Notes under the pieces: generated by a model | The model's database searches: none | The model's input: only the letters and a program-made list of their open reading frames with translations | Told to the model about the DNA's origin: nothing | From: Thermodesulfitimonas autotrophica | GTDB taxonomy: Bacteria; Bacillota; Desulfotomaculia; Desulfotomaculales; Ammonificaceae | DNA: 64,000 nt | NCBI RefSeq assembly: GCF_003815015.1 | Contig: NZ_RKRE01000002.1 | Coordinates: forward strand, 661,085-725,084 | Reading direction: 5' to 3' | Position numbers and translations under genes: made by a program | In this document: in pieces, positions 1 through 9,882 of the stretch | How positions within the stretch are numbered: the stretch's first letter is position 1 | Layout of the letters: each line of letters starts with the position of its first letter

Positions 1-196
<196 letters not shown>

Positions 197-200
197 CTAC

Positions 201-206
201 ATTATA
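201..206 (-). promoter_or_regulatory. candidate -10 box for gyrB
   Basis: A perfect TATAAT on the reverse strand lies in the 103-bp gap between remB and gyrB, 50 nt upstream of the gyrB ATG. No good -35 box is found at 16-18 nt, so gyrB may also be read from recF-remB. Confidence 0.35.
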
Positions 207-254
207 GCACGGGGAGCGAAGCCCAAAGCAGCTCTGTGGGCCGAGCGCCCTTGC

Positions 255-506
255 TTAGTCCTCGGGCAGGACGCTTTCGGCACGCCGCTTTAACGCCTGG
301 CAGGAAATTCCGGTAACGTAGATGCGCTCCGTGGTGATCACTATCGAGCGTTCCTTTCCCTGCTCGGTCAAGACAATAAGCCTTCCGTCGCTGCGCATAG
401 ACCGCAGAAAGCTCCGGGTAGCTGAAGAAGCAGCGGTATCGTAGGCCAAGACTGCCACCAGGTCGTTTTTCGGAATCACGGTGTCGTTGCCGATGTGTAG
501 TAGCAT
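255..506 (-). CDS. remB: RemA/RemB-family (DUF370) DNA-binding regulator
   Basis: Small 83-residue protein matching the extracellular-matrix regulator family RemA/RemB (DUF370, YaaB). Family proteins are DNA-binding regulators; RemA activates matrix genes in Bacillus subtilis. The placement between recF and gyrB is that of B. subtilis yaaB/remB and supports the call. Visible features are the MLLHIGNDTVIP N-terminus, a central RSFLRSMRSDGRLI basic stretch, and an IVITTERIYVTGIS strand near the C-terminus. It starts 48 nt after recF ends and is read in the same direction, so the two are probably cotranscribed. The target genes in this organism cannot be read from the sequence. Confidence 0.85.
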   Translation of the reverse strand: MLLHIGNDTVIPKNDLVAVLAYDTAASSATRSFLRSMRSDGRLIVLTEQGKERSIVITTERIYVTGISCQALKRRAESVLPED

Positions 507-554
507 CTTTAAAAACTCCTCCCCTGGTTACTTTATAACCGCCGCAGCGGTTCT

Positions 555-1649
555 TTAAACGCCGGCGTCGCCCTCCGCGGTGATGGTGCCGTTCTCCACC
601 CGGAAGAAGGCCGCCTCTTTGAGCGCCGGCTTGCAGGTGGTGGTGATAAACGTCTGGCGCCCTTCGGTCGCCGCGAGGAGTGCGAGCCGTCGCTTGCCGT
701 CAAGCTCAGAGAAAACATCATCGAGAAGGTAGATCACACCCTCGCCCCGTTGCTTTTCGAGTAGCTCCGCTTCCGCTATCTTGAGCGCGAGAACGGCCGC
801 GCGCTGTTCCCCACGGGAACCATGACTCCGCAGCTGTTTACCCTCGACCAGGAGGATGAAGTCATCGCGGGCCGGTCCCACGAGCGTCTGCCCGTGTCTT
901 AACTCGTCCGTGCGCAGGGCCGCTAGTGCTGATAGAACTTGCTCTTTGGTCGCCGCTTCGTCCTCTCTGAGGGGCACCGTGCTAGCATACCGAATAGCTA
1001 ACCTTTTGCCCGTCAAAGGCCGAAAAACTTTGGCGGCTCCCGGCGTCAGTAAGGCTAAGCCTTTCAGGCGAAGATGATAGAGGCTACTCGCCGCAGCCGC
1101 CAGGGCCTCCGTCCAAACTGCGAGATCAGTCGGGGGTTCTACCGCGCCCCGGCAAGTCCTGAGAAGCGTGTTGCGCTGTTCAAGAGCCCGTTGGTAAGCA
1201 CGCAAAGCACCGCGGTAACCGGGAATAAGGGTGCTAAAAAGCCGGTCGAAAAAGCGACGCCGCTCCGCAGGAGAACCCGTCACCACGAGTAGATCCTCGG
1301 GGGTGAAGAGTACTATACCCCCTCTACCGGGGAAAGCCTCGCGCGCGGTCTCCCTGCCGTTTAGGGTTAACCGTTTCCCTGCCGCGGTAATTTCTACGCC
1401 GGTCTCCACGTCGAGCTCTCTAACTGTGAGCACCGCGTGGAGCAGTGCCCTATCCCCCGCCGGGCCGATTGCCTCCTCCTCCCGCAGCGTACGGCAGGAG
1501 CTGCCGCTCAGGCAAAAGTGCAGCGCTTCAAGGAGATTCGTCTTACCCGCCCCGTTATCGCCGTAAATGATATTTCTCCCGGGTCCTGCTTCCAGGCCCG
1601 CCGCGGCGTAATTCCGAAAGTTTACAAGTCGGATCTCTTTAACCCGCAC
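555..1649 (-). CDS. recF: DNA replication and repair protein RecF
   Basis: SMC-like ATPase that helps load RecA at single-stranded gaps. The Walker A motif GDNGAGKT is at about residues 30-37, and a signature/Walker B segment ending LLDDVFSELD lies near the C-terminus. Its 364 residues match the family length. The GTG at 1649 gives the N-terminus VRVKEIRLVNFRNY, as expected for RecF. The open frame continues upstream into dnaN, but that extension has no family similarity. The gap to dnaN is 22 nt. The S4-domain gene yaaA, found between dnaN and recF in B. subtilis, is absent. The ribosome binding site is weak, so translation may depend on dnaN coupling. Confidence 0.95.
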   Translation of the reverse strand: MRVKEIRLVNFRNYAAAGLEAGPGRNIIYGDNGAGKTNLLEALHFCLSGSSCRTLREEEAIGPAGDRALLHAVLTVRELDVETGVEITAAGKRLTLNGRETAREAFPGRGGIVLFTPEDLLVVTGSPAERRRFFDRLFSTLIPGYRGALRAYQRALEQRNTLLRTCRGAVEPPTDLAVWTEALAAAASSLYHLRLKGLALLTPGAAKVFRPLTGKRLAIRYASTVPLREDEAATKEQVLSALAALRTDELRHGQTLVGPARDDFILLVEGKQLRSHGSRGEQRAAVLALKIAEAELLEKQRGEGVIYLLDDVFSELDGKRRLALLAATEGRQTFITTTCKPALKEAAFFRVENGTITAEGDAGV

Positions 1650-1671
1650 GCACCATTCGCCCGTGTAGATT

Positions 1672-2781
1672 TTAGACCAACCGGAGCGGTAGGACAAGAC
1701 CCAGGTAGCCCGGCGCCTCAGACACCCGGACCAGCGCCGGGCCGATCTTGCCGCTAAAGGCAATCTCAACTGCGCTCCCTGTAGTGGCACGGAGGGCTTC
1801 GAGCAGATAGCCCGCATTGAAGGCAATTTCCAGGTCATCCCCGGTTGCCTCAAGCGGAAGCGTTTCCCTCATTCCCCCGTACTCCGACTGCGCTTCGACG
1901 GTTACCGTTCCCCCAGTAACTTTGATAATGACTGTGGGCGTCTCTCCCGCAGCCAGCACTTGCGCCCTTTCGAGCGCACTCACCAGCTGCGACAATGACC
2001 CTTTTACTACCGTGATGGGCGGTCCTTGCGGCACAGCGCCACGCCATTCAGGAAAGCGCCCTTCAATTAGCCGGGTTACTACTTCAATCGAGTCCACTCT
2101 AAAGCAGGCTTGGTTCGCACCTATAGAGACGGTGAGCCCTCCCCCCGTCTGACTGAGCACGCGCTCAACCTCACGCAACGCCTTAGCTGGAATCACGCTC
2201 GCCACTGCGTTCTGCGACTTCGCGGCCGTCATCTCGTAAACCGCCAGCCGGTGTCCGTCTGTTGCCGCAAGGGTGAGCGTCCCATCAACAATCTGCACCT
2301 GAACACCCGTGAAGATCGGGCGGAGCTCGTCCTTCCCGGCCGCGTAAAGAACGGCCCGTAGTGCGTCGCGGAAATCTGTCCCGAGCTCCAGTACTTCCTC
2401 AGCGGTCGCTTCACTACCTAAAAGGGGGAATTCATCTGGTAAAAACGCTGCCAGCTGCACCTCGCCGCCCTCATAAGTAAGGATGGCGTTCGGGCCCGCG
2501 GCTTCGAGCTCCATTTCGGTGTCGGTGATCCGCCGCACAATCTCTGCTAACTGGCGGGCAGGAATAACCGCTTCGCCTTCACGGTATACCTCCCGGGCGG
2601 GAGTAGAGCAGCGGATCATGAGTTCGAGATCGCTGCCGGTTATCTCTACCTGACCATTTACGGCCCGAAGAAGAAGGGCCGTAGTTACGGGGAGCGGGCT
2701 GCGTGAGGGGACCGCGCGGATGGCTGTGTTGATGGCGGTGAGAAAATTTTCTTTAGTTATCCTAAAATGCAAAGGTTGCAC
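1672..2781 (-). CDS. dnaN: DNA polymerase III sliding clamp (beta subunit)
   Basis: Ring-forming processivity clamp that tethers the replicative polymerase to DNA. The 369 residues contain three clamp subdomains; TDGHRLAVYEM in the middle and the C-terminal VLPLRLV are typical beta-clamp segments. The called start is GTG at 2781. An in-frame TTG at codon 4 (2772) sits 7 nt after an AGGGGG ribosome binding site and may be the true start. The gene follows dnaA after a 161-bp AT-rich gap, as in most Firmicutes. Confidence 0.95.
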   Translation of the reverse strand: MQPLHFRITKENFLTAINTAIRAVPSRSPLPVTTALLLRAVNGQVEITGSDLELMIRCSTPAREVYREGEAVIPARQLAEIVRRITDTEMELEAAGPNAILTYEGGEVQLAAFLPDEFPLLGSEATAEEVLELGTDFRDALRAVLYAAGKDELRPIFTGVQVQIVDGTLTLAATDGHRLAVYEMTAAKSQNAVASVIPAKALREVERVLSQTGGGLTVSIGANQACFRVDSIEVVTRLIEGRFPEWRGAVPQGPPITVVKGSLSQLVSALERAQVLAAGETPTVIIKVTGGTVTVEAQSEYGGMRETLPLEATGDDLEIAFNAGYLLEALRATTGSAVEIAFSGKIGPALVRVSEAPGYLGLVLPLRLV

Positions 2782-2842
2782 CCCCTGGCTTGCGGTGATT
2801 CGGCGTGGTAGCTCTTTTCAAGTTGCTCCTCATGAAGCTTGT

Positions 2843-2939
2843 TAGTTTTTAATACTTAATAGTCATACATAATAGCGACTGTTGATATGTTGATACCACC
2901 TCCGGTGCGCCGGGCGAAGGAGTCTATCCTTGTGGATGA
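2843..2939. other. AT-rich dnaA-dnaN spacer, candidate origin element
   Basis: The spacer between dnaA and dnaN has an AT-rich core (about 2848-2890, with several TAAT/TATG steps) and one DnaA-box-like 9-mer on the reverse strand, TGTGGATGA at 2931-2939 (8 of 9 matches to TTATCCACA when complemented). In Firmicutes the unwinding element often lies here. A duplex-unwinding role is inferred from position and composition only. Confidence 0.35.
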
Positions 2940-2942
2940 CTC

Positions 2943-4274
2943 TCAGGTGAGGTTCTTGATCTGATTGGTAAGGTCGGTTATGATGCGCTGGAGTGCCAGG
3001 TCCGCCTGAAGCTCGGTGGTGATTTTTTCGTAAGCGTGGAGAACCGTGGTATGGTCACGGCCACCGAAGCACTCGCCGATTTTGGGCAGTGAGAGCTCGG
3101 TAAGCTCGCGACAGAGATACATAGCTATCTGCCGCGGGTAGGCAACCGCCCGGTTGCGTTTTTTCGTTTTGAGGTCTTCGGGACGGAGGTTGTAATACTT
3201 CGCGACCACTTCCTGAATAAGTTCGGCGGTTATCGGGCGTGGCTGGGAAAGTTTAAAAACGTCCTTTAGTGCTGTGGCCGCCGTTTCCGGCGTTATCGGG
3301 CTGGTGGTGAGGGCGGCGTAAGCAACAATACGGGTAAACGCGCCTTCGAGCTCCCGAATGTTCGACTGAATCTTGTCGGCGATGTAGAGGAGTGTCTCGT
3401 CGGGCACGTCGATGTTTTCAAGCTGTGCCTTTTTACGAAGGATAGCGACACGTGTTTCTAGGTCCGGAGGTTGAATGTCGGAGATAAGACCCCACTCGAA
3501 ACGCGAGCGGAGGCGGTCCTCAAGGGTGGGAATCTCCTTCGGCGGCCGGTCGCTGGAAATGACAATCTGGCGCGAAGATTCATATAGGGTGTTGAAAGTG
3601 TGGAAAAATTCCTCCTGAGTGCGTTCTTTTCCGGCGAGGAACTGGATGTCGTCAATAAGTAGGACGTCAACGTTGCGGTATTTTTCCCGAAACTTGATGG
3701 TTTCGTTGAGGCGCAGGGCGTCAATCAGCTCGTTAGTAAACTTCTCCGTAGTGACATAAAAGACCCGGAGGTGCGGTCCTTTGGCGGTGATGTGGTGGCC
3801 AATGGCGTGCATCAGGTGTGTTTTACCCAAACCCACCCCGCCGTATATGAACAGGGGGTTGTAGGCGCGGGCAGGCGCCTCAGCGACGGCAAGAGCGGCT
3901 GCATGGGCGAAACGGTTAGAGTTGCCCACGACGAAGTTATCGAAAGTGTACTTGGGATTAAGGTAGGTCCCGGAATAGGAGAGTTCAGGGCGCGGGCGCG
4001 CTGCCATGTAGGCGTCGATCTCGTCCGGCAAAATGAAGCGGACAACAAGCTCCTTGCCGAGGGCGCTGCTTAACGCCTCTTTCAGGAGGGGAGCGTAGCG
4101 CTGGGTGAGCCAGTCACGGGAGAAAGTGTTTGGAGCGGCTACGTATAGAGTGTTATCGCTAAAAGAAACGGGTTCAAGGGGTTTGAGCCAGTGCTCAAAA
4201 GAGTGTTTGGCAACTACCTTTTCAAGGTTAAGCATAATTTGGCCCCACGCTTGTTTAATTTCGGGATTAAGCAC
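2943..4274 (-). CDS. dnaA: Chromosomal replication initiator DnaA
   Basis: AAA+ ATPase that binds DnaA boxes and opens the origin. In order: N-terminal DnaB-interaction domain, variable linker (about 80-105), AAA+ core with Walker A GGVGLGKT (about 145-152) and Walker [11 protein letters not shown], and a C-terminal DNA-binding domain with the [15 protein letters not shown] signature. The start is the GTG at 4274, because a GGAGGGAG ribosome binding site lies just before it. An earlier GTG at 4301 would place that site inside the gene. The protein has 443 residues, the normal size. The promoter region holds two DnaA boxes, so autoregulation is likely. Confidence 0.96.
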   Translation of the reverse strand: MLNPEIKQAWGQIMLNLEKVVAKHSFEHWLKPLEPVSFSDNTLYVAAPNTFSRDWLTQRYAPLLKEALSSALGKELVVRFILPDEIDAYMAARPRPELSYSGTYLNPKYTFDNFVVGNSNRFAHAAALAVAEAPARAYNPLFIYGGVGLGKTHLMHAIGHHITAKGPHLRVFYVTTEKFTNELIDALRLNETIKFREKYRNVDVLLIDDIQFLAGKERTQEEFFHTFNTLYESSRQIVISSDRPPKEIPTLEDRLRSRFEWGLISDIQPPDLETRVAILRKKAQLENIDVPDETLLYIADKIQSNIRELEGAFTRIVAYAALTTSPITPETAATALKDVFKLSQPRPITAELIQEVVAKYYNLRPEDLKTKKRNRAVAYPRQIAMYLCRELTELSLPKIGECFGGRDHTTVLHAYEKITTELQADLALQRIITDLTNQIKNLT

Positions 4275-4325
4275 GCCTCTCCCTCCGGAAAAAGTTTTCA
4301 CTTGCCAACAGATGCGTCCACAAGG

Positions 4326-4346
4326 TTATACACAACCTGTGGATAA
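4326..4346. other. pair of DnaA boxes (candidate oriC)
   Basis: TTATACACA at 4326-4334 on the + strand and a perfect TTATCCACA at 4338-4346 on the - strand, three bases apart and facing each other. They lie in the 279-bp gap between the divergent dnaA and rpmH genes, the classical Firmicute origin position. They may act in initiation, in dnaA autoregulation, or both. Confidence 0.7.
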
Positions 4347-4390
4347 AGGAAAACGCAGGCAGCGGTGCCATTGCCGCGCATTTTAGTTTT

Positions 4391-4419
4391 ATCCTATCAA
4401 AGGAGGGGTAGATTATCAA
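4391..4419 (-). promoter_or_regulatory. candidate dnaA promoter
   Basis: On the reverse strand TTGATA (4414-4419) and TAGGAT (4391-4396) are separated by 17 bp. Transcription would pass through the DnaA-box pair before reaching dnaA. The -10 box is imperfect. Confidence 0.5.
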
Positions 4420-4469
4420 CAACCGATTTCGGCAGCAGGCTTGGGAGATAGGAGGCGCGGGCCTTTCGC

Positions 4470-4498
4470 TTGACCGCTCAGAAGTGGTAGGGTATAAT
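4470..4498 (+). promoter_or_regulatory. promoter for rpmH-rnpA-yidD-yidC-jag
   Basis: TTGACC (4470-4475), 17 bp, then TATAAT (4493-4498), 55 nt upstream of the rpmH start. It is a strong vegetative-type promoter and divergent from the dnaA promoter. Confidence 0.8.
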
Positions 4499-4553
4499 TT
4501 TGCTGTACTTTTAGGGGACCGGTAATTTTGAGTTAGTCTGGAGGTGAAAAGAA

Positions 4554-4688
4554 GTGAAGCGGACTTACCAGCCGAAGGTGAGAAGGCGGAAGCGGGAGCA
4601 CGGCTTCCTCAAGAGGATGCGGAGCCGGAGCGGTCGCAACGTTATCAAGAGGCGCCGCCTTAAGGGTAGAAAGAGGCTGACAGCGTAA
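4554..4688 (+). CDS. rpmH: Ribosomal protein bL34
   Basis: 44-residue, very basic large-subunit protein. It begins [18 protein letters not shown] and continues with an [24 protein letters not shown] core, the complete L34 pattern. The GTG start is preceded by a GGAGGTG ribosome binding site at 4540-4546. rnpA follows after 14 nt and the two are normally cotranscribed, linking ribosome and RNase P synthesis. The gene is complete and ordinary. Confidence 0.96.
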   Translation: MKRTYQPKVRRRKREHGFLKRMRSRSGRNVIKRRRLKGRKRLTA

Positions 4689-4702
4689 GTGGGGCGGCGC
4701 TT

Positions 4703-5056
4703 TTGATATTGGCGGCGCGGGGAAGAAGGGGCGCGTGGAACTTAACGCGGCTGAGTGAGCAGGAGTTTGCGCGTGTTTTCCGGAAAGGGAAGCGAGCCAC
4801 GGCGGGAGCAGTGGTGGTGTACCGCGCGGCGAACGGTGGGATCGGACCCCGGGTTGGTGTGGCGGTTAGCCGGAAGGTGGGAAAAGCCGTGCGGCGAAAT
4901 AGGATCCGGCGGCTCCTGCGAGAGGCCTTTCGGTGCAACCCAGATTGGTTCGAGACGGGTTACGACTACGTATTGTTAGCCAGAGAGACCGCGGCGGGAG
5001 AAGGATACCAGGATATCGCCCGGCAAGTGAGGGAGGCACTGAGGAGGCTAACCTAG
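4703..5056 (+). CDS. rnpA: Ribonuclease P protein component
   Basis: Protein subunit of RNase P, which binds the catalytic RNA and helps it trim tRNA 5' leaders. The 117 residues contain FARVFRKGKR near the N-terminus and the basic signature SRKVGKAVRRNRIRRLLRE, the RNA-contact helix of the family. The TTG at 4703 is the first start in frame; another TTG at 4709 is equally possible, and neither has a strong ribosome binding site. The stop codon touches the start of yidD, which suggests translational coupling. Confidence 0.95.
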   Translation: MILAARGRRGAWNLTRLSEQEFARVFRKGKRATAGAVVVYRAANGGIGPRVGVAVSRKVGKAVRRNRIRRLLREAFRCNPDWFETGYDYVLLARETAAGEGYQDIARQVREALRRLT

Positions 5057-5287
5057 GTGGCTATGAAACGGCTTGTGATCCTTCTGATCCGGAGTTACCA
5101 GGTTGCACTATCACCCCTAGTGCCGCCCCGGTGCCGTTTTTACCCCACGTGCTCGTGTTACGCGGTGGAAGCGATAGAGCGGTACGGCGTGCTGCGCGGC
5201 GGGCTAATGGCGCTTAAGCGCCTCTTACGTTGTCATCCTTTCGGGCGGGGCGGTTACGATCCCGTGCCGCGTGATTTGAGGAGGTAA
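5057..5287 (+). CDS. yidD: Membrane protein insertion efficiency factor YidD
   Basis: Small protein (76 residues) of the YidD family, located at the inner face of the membrane and assisting YidC-dependent insertion. The family signature is clear: [10 protein letters not shown], then [19 protein letters not shown] with its cysteines, and [13 protein letters not shown]. The GTG start abuts the rnpA stop; an ATG two codons later (5063) is also possible. Position between rnpA and yidC is the standard arrangement. Confidence 0.93.
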   Translation: MAMKRLVILLIRSYQVALSPLVPPRCRFYPTCSCYAVEAIERYGVLRGGLMALKRLLRCHPFGRGGYDPVPRDLRR

Positions 5288-5291
5288 AACT

Positions 5292-5993
5292 TTGCACGGT
5301 TTCTTTGCGGGACTCGTGGACGGCATGACGCTCTTGCTGAACTGGCTTTACGGGGTAACGGGCGCTTTAGGGATTCCCAACTACGGCCTGGCGATTATCC
5401 TGCTGACCATACTGGTAAAGGTTGTACTCTACCCGCTTAACTACAAACAAATGCACTCGATGCTGGCGATGCAGCGCCTCCAACCGAGGCTGAAGGAGAT
5501 CCAGGAAAAATACCGGAAAGACCCGCAGAAGTTGCAGCAGAAGGTAATGGAACTCTACCAGGAGCACGGCATTAACCCGATGTCGGGTTGCTTGCCGCTT
5601 CTCATCCAGCTACCGATATTGATCGCGCTATACCGCTCCCTTTTGAATCTTTTTAGCCGGCCAGGCGTAGAGAACCTTCACTTTTTATGGATCAGTAACC
5701 TGGGCCATAAGGGAATCACCAGCCCCACCGACATCATTTTGCCGCTTCTGGCGGGGGCGACTACCTACTGGCAGATGAAGATCACGCCGCAGGGCGGCGG
5801 GCAGCAAGAGATGCAACGGGTAATGACGCTGACGATGCCTCTCTTTATCATGTGGATCACCACTACCCTCCCGGCGGGCCTGGGGCTTTACTGGGTTGTC
5901 TATAACATCCTCACGATAATCCAGCAGTACATGATGAACCGGCGACTCTTCGCGCGGGAAAAGGAGGCTGTCGAGGGTGAGGGAAGTCGTTAA
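5292..5993 (+). CDS. yidC: Membrane protein insertase YidC (Oxa1/SpoIIIJ type)
   Basis: Integral membrane insertase that places proteins in the cytoplasmic membrane alone or with Sec. The 233 residues show about five membrane segments, the GCLPLLIQLPILIALYRSL motif of the family, and a basic C-terminal tail. The TTG start follows a GAGGAGGT ribosome binding site. Where most YidC proteins have an Arg in the hydrophilic groove (before the YPL motif), this one has Lys at residue 43 (LVKVVLYPL), a conservative change that keeps the charge. There is no obvious lipoprotein signal at the short N-terminus. Confidence 0.94.
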   Translation: MHGFFAGLVDGMTLLLNWLYGVTGALGIPNYGLAIILLTILVKVVLYPLNYKQMHSMLAMQRLQPRLKEIQEKYRKDPQKLQQKVMELYQEHGINPMSGCLPLLIQLPILIALYRSLLNLFSRPGVENLHFLWISNLGHKGITSPTDIILPLLAGATTYWQMKITPQGGGQQEMQRVMTLTMPLFIMWITTTLPAGLGLYWVVYNILTIIQQYMMNRRLFAREKEAVEGEGSR

Positions 5994-6597
5994 AAGCGGG
6001 AAGACAGTCGAGGAGGCCGTTGCGCAGGCGTTAAACGAGCTTGGGGCGAGGCCGGATGAGGTAACGGTAGAGGTTTTAAGCGAGCCAACGCGGGGCGTTC
6101 TCGGTTTCATAGGCGCAAAGCCGGCGGTAGTGCGGGTTGTGGTGCAGGAAGGGCTCGGCAGCAGGGCGGCGTCGTTAGTGCAGAGCATCCTTGGCGCGAT
6201 GGGTCTGAGCGGGCAAGTTAGCGTGAGGGAGGACGCGGAAGCGATCTATATAGAGATCAACGGTGAAAAGCTAGGCGCACTAATCGGGCGACGGGGTGAG
6301 ACGCTAAACGCGCTGCAGTACTTGGTCGCCCTGGCGGTGAACCGGGGCGAGGAGGAGAAGAAACGCGTTTTTATCGACGTGGGCGGCTATAGAAAGAAGC
6401 GGGACGAAACACTGCGAGCGCTGGCGTTGAAGCTCGCCGACAAGGTGAAGCGGCGGGGGCGGAGCATCGTCCTGGAACCGATGAGCCCGCATGAGCGGCG
6501 GATCATTCATATGACGCTCAGAGAACGCGAGGATATTTATACGTTCAGTGAAGGGGAGGAACCTTTTCGGAAGATTGTAATCTCGCCGCGGAAATAG
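5977..6597 (+). CDS. jag: RNA-binding protein Jag/KhpB
   Basis: Cytoplasmic RNA-binding protein of the Jag/KhpB (SpoIIIJ-associated) family. It has an N-terminal Jag-N domain (residues 1-50, with the GVLGFIGAKPA motif), a KH domain with the loop GALIGRRGETLNALQYL (about 91-107), and an R3H domain near the C-terminus (MSPHERRIIHMTLRE). The GTG start lies within the last 17 nt of yidC, so the two are translationally coupled. In other Firmicutes the family affects cell-wall synthesis; the RNA targets here are unknown. Confidence 0.93.
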   Translation: MREVVKSGKTVEEAVAQALNELGARPDEVTVEVLSEPTRGVLGFIGAKPAVVRVVVQEGLGSRAASLVQSILGAMGLSGQVSVREDAEAIYIEINGEKLGALIGRRGETLNALQYLVALAVNRGEEEKKRVFIDVGGYRKKRDETLRALALKLADKVKRRGRSIVLEPMSPHERRIIHMTLREREDIYTFSEGEEPFRKIVISPRK

Positions 6598-6611
6598 CTG
6601 GTGGTTTATAG

Positions 6612-7997
6612 ATGCAGGGAGATACAATTGCGGCGATTGCGACGCCTCTCGGGGAGGGAGGCGTTGGCATTGTAAAGGTAAGTGGCCCGGACGCGGTAAC
6701 GATTGCGAGCAAGGTCTTCCGGCCGAAAAAAAACCGCAAGTGGGCAGAAGGACCGGCGTATCGCCTGGTATACGGACACGTGGTTGATCCGCAGACTGGG
6801 GTGGTGATCGACGAGGTCCTTCTTTCTTTTATGCGGGCGCCATATAGCTACACAACCGAGGACGTGGTGGAGTTTAACTGCCACGGTGGCTTCGTAGCGG
6901 TGCAACAGGTGCTTGAGGTGATCCTGCGTGCGGGAGCGCGGCTGGCGGAGCCGGGGGAATTCACGCAGCGGGCTTTCTTAGGGGGGCGCATCGATCTGTG
7001 TCAGGCGGAGGCGGTGCTAGACGTGATCCGCGCCGCGACGGCGGAAGGGCTTCGGGTCGCCCAGGGACAGTTAGGGGGGCGGCTCACCGCAGCGGTGCGA
7101 AAGCTACGGCAGGAGGCACTGGAGTTGCTGGCCGCTGTCGAAGCGGGGATCGACTTTCCGGATGACGTTCCCGGGCCGGAGCCGGCGGAGATCGCCCGGA
7201 GGGTGGAAAGACTTCTGAAACAGGGAGAGGTAATGATAGAAAACGCTGCGGCGGGTGCCGTTTACCGGGATGGTGTGGTAACGGTGCTTGCGGGAAAGGC
7301 GAATGTTGGGAAGTCTTCGCTGCTCAACGCGCTGGCGGGCCGCGAAAGGGCGATTGTCAGCGCGGTGCCAGGGACGACGCGCGATATCATTGAGGAGGTT
7401 GTCAACGTTAAGGGTATCCCCCTGCGGGTACTCGATACGGCCGGTATCCGCGACGCGGTTGAGGAAGTAGAAAAGATCGGTGTGGAACGCGCCAGGGAAG
7501 CACTGGGAGCTGCACAGTTGGTCATTGTGGTCTTAGACGCCGTGACCGGAATCACCGCTGAGGATGTGGCGGTTTTTGCGGCGTGCGACGGGCAGGAACG
7601 GGTGGTCGCGGTGAACAAGGTCGATGTGGCAGGCAGAGAGACGATAACCCGGGCGGAAATAGAGGCGCTGGCGGGGGAAGTTCCGGTGGTGTATGTTTCG
7701 GCGGTGACCGGTGAAGGGCTGACAGAGCTGGGGGACGCGATTGCGGGGAAGGTATTCGGCGGACGGGTACTACGGCCGGACGAGGTGGTAGTTAGCCGGG
7801 CGCGGCACAAAGAGGCGCTCCGGCGGTTCGTAGCGGCGCTACGGGCGGCACGGGACGGGGTTGCGGGGGGTCTGCCGGAGGACGTGGTGAGTCTCGATTT
7901 GCGCAGGGCGGTAGATGCGCTGGGCGAGATCACGGGCGAAACGGTGACCGAGGATGTTGTCGAGCGCATCTTTCGGGATTTCTGCGTGGGGAAGTGA
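6612..7997 (+). CDS. mnmE: tRNA modification GTPase MnmE
   Basis: GTPase that, with MnmG, builds the 5-(carboxymethylaminomethyl) group on wobble uridines of tRNA. In order: an N-terminal tetrahydrofolate-binding domain beginning [18 protein letters not shown], a helical domain, an inserted G domain with GKANVGKSS (P loop) and DTAGIRD (G3), and the C-terminal FCVGK carrying the catalytic Cys. The length of 461 residues is normal. mnmG begins one base after its stop. Confidence 0.96.
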   Translation: MQGDTIAAIATPLGEGGVGIVKVSGPDAVTIASKVFRPKKNRKWAEGPAYRLVYGHVVDPQTGVVIDEVLLSFMRAPYSYTTEDVVEFNCHGGFVAVQQVLEVILRAGARLAEPGEFTQRAFLGGRIDLCQAEAVLDVIRAATAEGLRVAQGQLGGRLTAAVRKLRQEALELLAAVEAGIDFPDDVPGPEPAEIARRVERLLKQGEVMIENAAAGAVYRDGVVTVLAGKANVGKSSLLNALAGRERAIVSAVPGTTRDIIEEVVNVKGIPLRVLDTAGIRDAVEEVEKIGVERAREALGAAQLVIVVLDAVTGITAEDVAVFAACDGQERVVAVNKVDVAGRETITRAEIEALAGEVPVVYVSAVTGEGLTELGDAIAGKVFGGRVLRPDEVVVSRARHKEALRRFVAALRAARDGVAGGLPEDVVSLDLRRAVDALGEITGETVTEDVVERIFRDFCVGK

Positions 7998-7998
7998 G

Positions 7999-9879
7999 GT
8001 GTCCGGGGTGTATGCGGCGGGCGAATATGATGTGGTAGTAGTCGGTGCCGGACATGCGGGTTGTGAGGCGGCGCTGGCGGCGGCGCGCATGGGAGCGCGG
8101 ACCGTGCTTCTGACGCTCAACCGGGACCTAGTGGCCCAAATGCCGTGCAACCCGGCGGTAGGCGGGCCGGCGAAGGGCCACCTGGTGCGGGAGATCGATG
8201 CTCTGGGCGGGGAAATGGCCCTTAATACGGACCGGGCGGCCATCCAGATAAGGATGTTAAATACGGGTAAGGGACCTGCGGTCAGGGCGCTCCGGGCACA
8301 GACCGACAAGGAGATATACCGCCGGGAGATGCTGCGAGTGATCGAACGGGAAACGCTCCTTTTGTTACGCCAGGCTCGTGTGGAGCGGATCGTGTTGGCA
8401 GGCGGCAGGGTACGGGGCGTACTTACCGAGACGGGCGCGTTTTTCGGGTGCCGGGCGCTGGTTGTTACCACGGGGACCTACCTGCGGTCGCGGATCGTGG
8501 TTGGCGATGCGGCTTACGCCGGCGCGCCGAACGGGCAACTTCCGGCGGTCGGTCTTGCGGAGAGTTTGAAAGAACTTGGGCTTAAGCTGGGGCGCTTTAA
8601 AACGGGAACGTCGCCGCGCGTAGCGCGCCGGAGCATTGATTTTAGCAAAATGACGCCGCAGTACGGTGATGACATCAAGGACCAGACCTTCTCTTTCCTG
8701 GGAGAACGGCGGGCGAGGGAACAGGAGCCCTGCTGGCTAACCTATACAACGCCGGAGACGCACCGGATCATCCGGGAGAACCTGCACCGGGCGCCTCTTT
8801 TCTCGGGGGTGATCAAGGGCCGGGGGCCGCGCTACTGCCCCTCTATCGAGACGAAAGTGGTCCAGTTCGAGCGGGAGCGGCACCAGGTCTTTATCGAGCC
8901 GGAGGGATGGGACTCGGGCGAGATGTATATCCAGGGGCTGAGCACAAGTCTGCCGGAGGACGTGCAGATAGCCATGGTGCGGAGTGTACCGGGCCTGGAG
9001 AACGCCGTGATCACGCGGATCGGCTACGCCATCGAGTACGATTACGTGGAGCCGCGACAGCTCTACCCGACCCTTATGGTGAAAAATATCCCGGGGCTTT
9101 TCTTGGCGGGCCAGATTAACGGGACATCCGGCTACGAGGAGGCGGCGGCCCAGGGACTCGTTGCCGGGATTAACGCGGTGCTTTTCCTGCGCGAGGAAGA
9201 GCCCCTGGTAATTGGGCGGGACGAAGGTTACATCGGGGTTTTAATCGACGACTTGGTGACGAAAGGGACGGAGGAGCCATACCGGTTACTGACGGCGCGG
9301 GCTGAGTACCGGCTCTTACTACGTCAGGACAATGCGGACCTGCGCCTTACCGAAAAAGGGCGGCGGGTCGGGCTGGTGAGCGAGGAGCGGTACGACCGCT
9401 ACATGCGGCGCCGGGAAGCGATCGAACGCGAGGTTGCCAGGCTGCGAGAGGTTGTAGTACCGCGCGAGGTTGTCGCCAGGCTGCTTGCCGGAAAGGGGGG
9501 CGGGATGCCCGGGAGGAGTTACCGGGCGGCGGAACTGCTCCGCCGGCCTGACGTTTGTTACCGGGACCTGGTGGCGGCGGGGGTGCTCGGCGAGGGGGCG
9601 GCGCCCGACGTGGCGGCAGAGGCGGAGAACCAGATCAAATATGAAGGGTATATCCGCCAGCAGGTGGCGGAGGTGGCGCGTTTCCGGAAGATGGAGGAAA
9701 AAAGAATCCCGGCCGATATAGATTACGACCGGGTAGGCGGGCTTTCGAACGAGGCCAAGGAGAAACTGAAAGCCATAAGGCCGCTCTCTGTCGGGCAGGC
9801 GGCGCGGATCAGCGGGGTTTCCAGTAGCGATATCGCGGCCCTTTTAATTTATCTAAAACGCCTCAAGGAATCGGGATAA
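7999..9879 (+). CDS. mnmG: tRNA uridine modification enzyme MnmG (GidA)
   Basis: FAD-dependent partner of MnmE in wobble-uridine modification. The Rossmann motif [17 protein letters not shown] near residues 16-32 binds [18 protein letters not shown] and the conserved [17 protein letters not shown] region follow, and a C-terminal helical domain binds MnmE and tRNA. The GTG at 7999 gives a 626-residue protein; an in-frame TTG at 7954 would overlap mnmE and add residues without family similarity. The partners overlap almost end to end, as expected for a complex made together. Confidence 0.95.
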   Translation: MSGVYAAGEYDVVVVGAGHAGCEAALAAARMGARTVLLTLNRDLVAQMPCNPAVGGPAKGHLVREIDALGGEMALNTDRAAIQIRMLNTGKGPAVRALRAQTDKEIYRREMLRVIERETLLLLRQARVERIVLAGGRVRGVLTETGAFFGCRALVVTTGTYLRSRIVVGDAAYAGAPNGQLPAVGLAESLKELGLKLGRFKTGTSPRVARRSIDFSKMTPQYGDDIKDQTFSFLGERRAREQEPCWLTYTTPETHRIIRENLHRAPLFSGVIKGRGPRYCPSIETKVVQFERERHQVFIEPEGWDSGEMYIQGLSTSLPEDVQIAMVRSVPGLENAVITRIGYAIEYDYVEPRQLYPTLMVKNIPGLFLAGQINGTSGYEEAAAQGLVAGINAVLFLREEEPLVIGRDEGYIGVLIDDLVTKGTEEPYRLLTARAEYRLLLRQDNADLRLTEKGRRVGLVSEERYDRYMRRREAIEREVARLREVVVPREVVARLLAGKGGGMPGRSYRAAELLRRPDVCYRDLVAAGVLGEGAAPDVAAEAENQIKYEGYIRQQVAEVARFRKMEEKRIPADIDYDRVGGLSNEAKEKLKAIRPLSVGQAARISGVSSSDIAALLIYLKRLKESG

Positions 9880-9882
9880 GCA

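Noticed and set aside
7262..7969. 235-codon open frame on the - strand
   Set aside because: Antisense to the G domain of mnmE; Ser/Thr/Arg-rich low-complexity translation.
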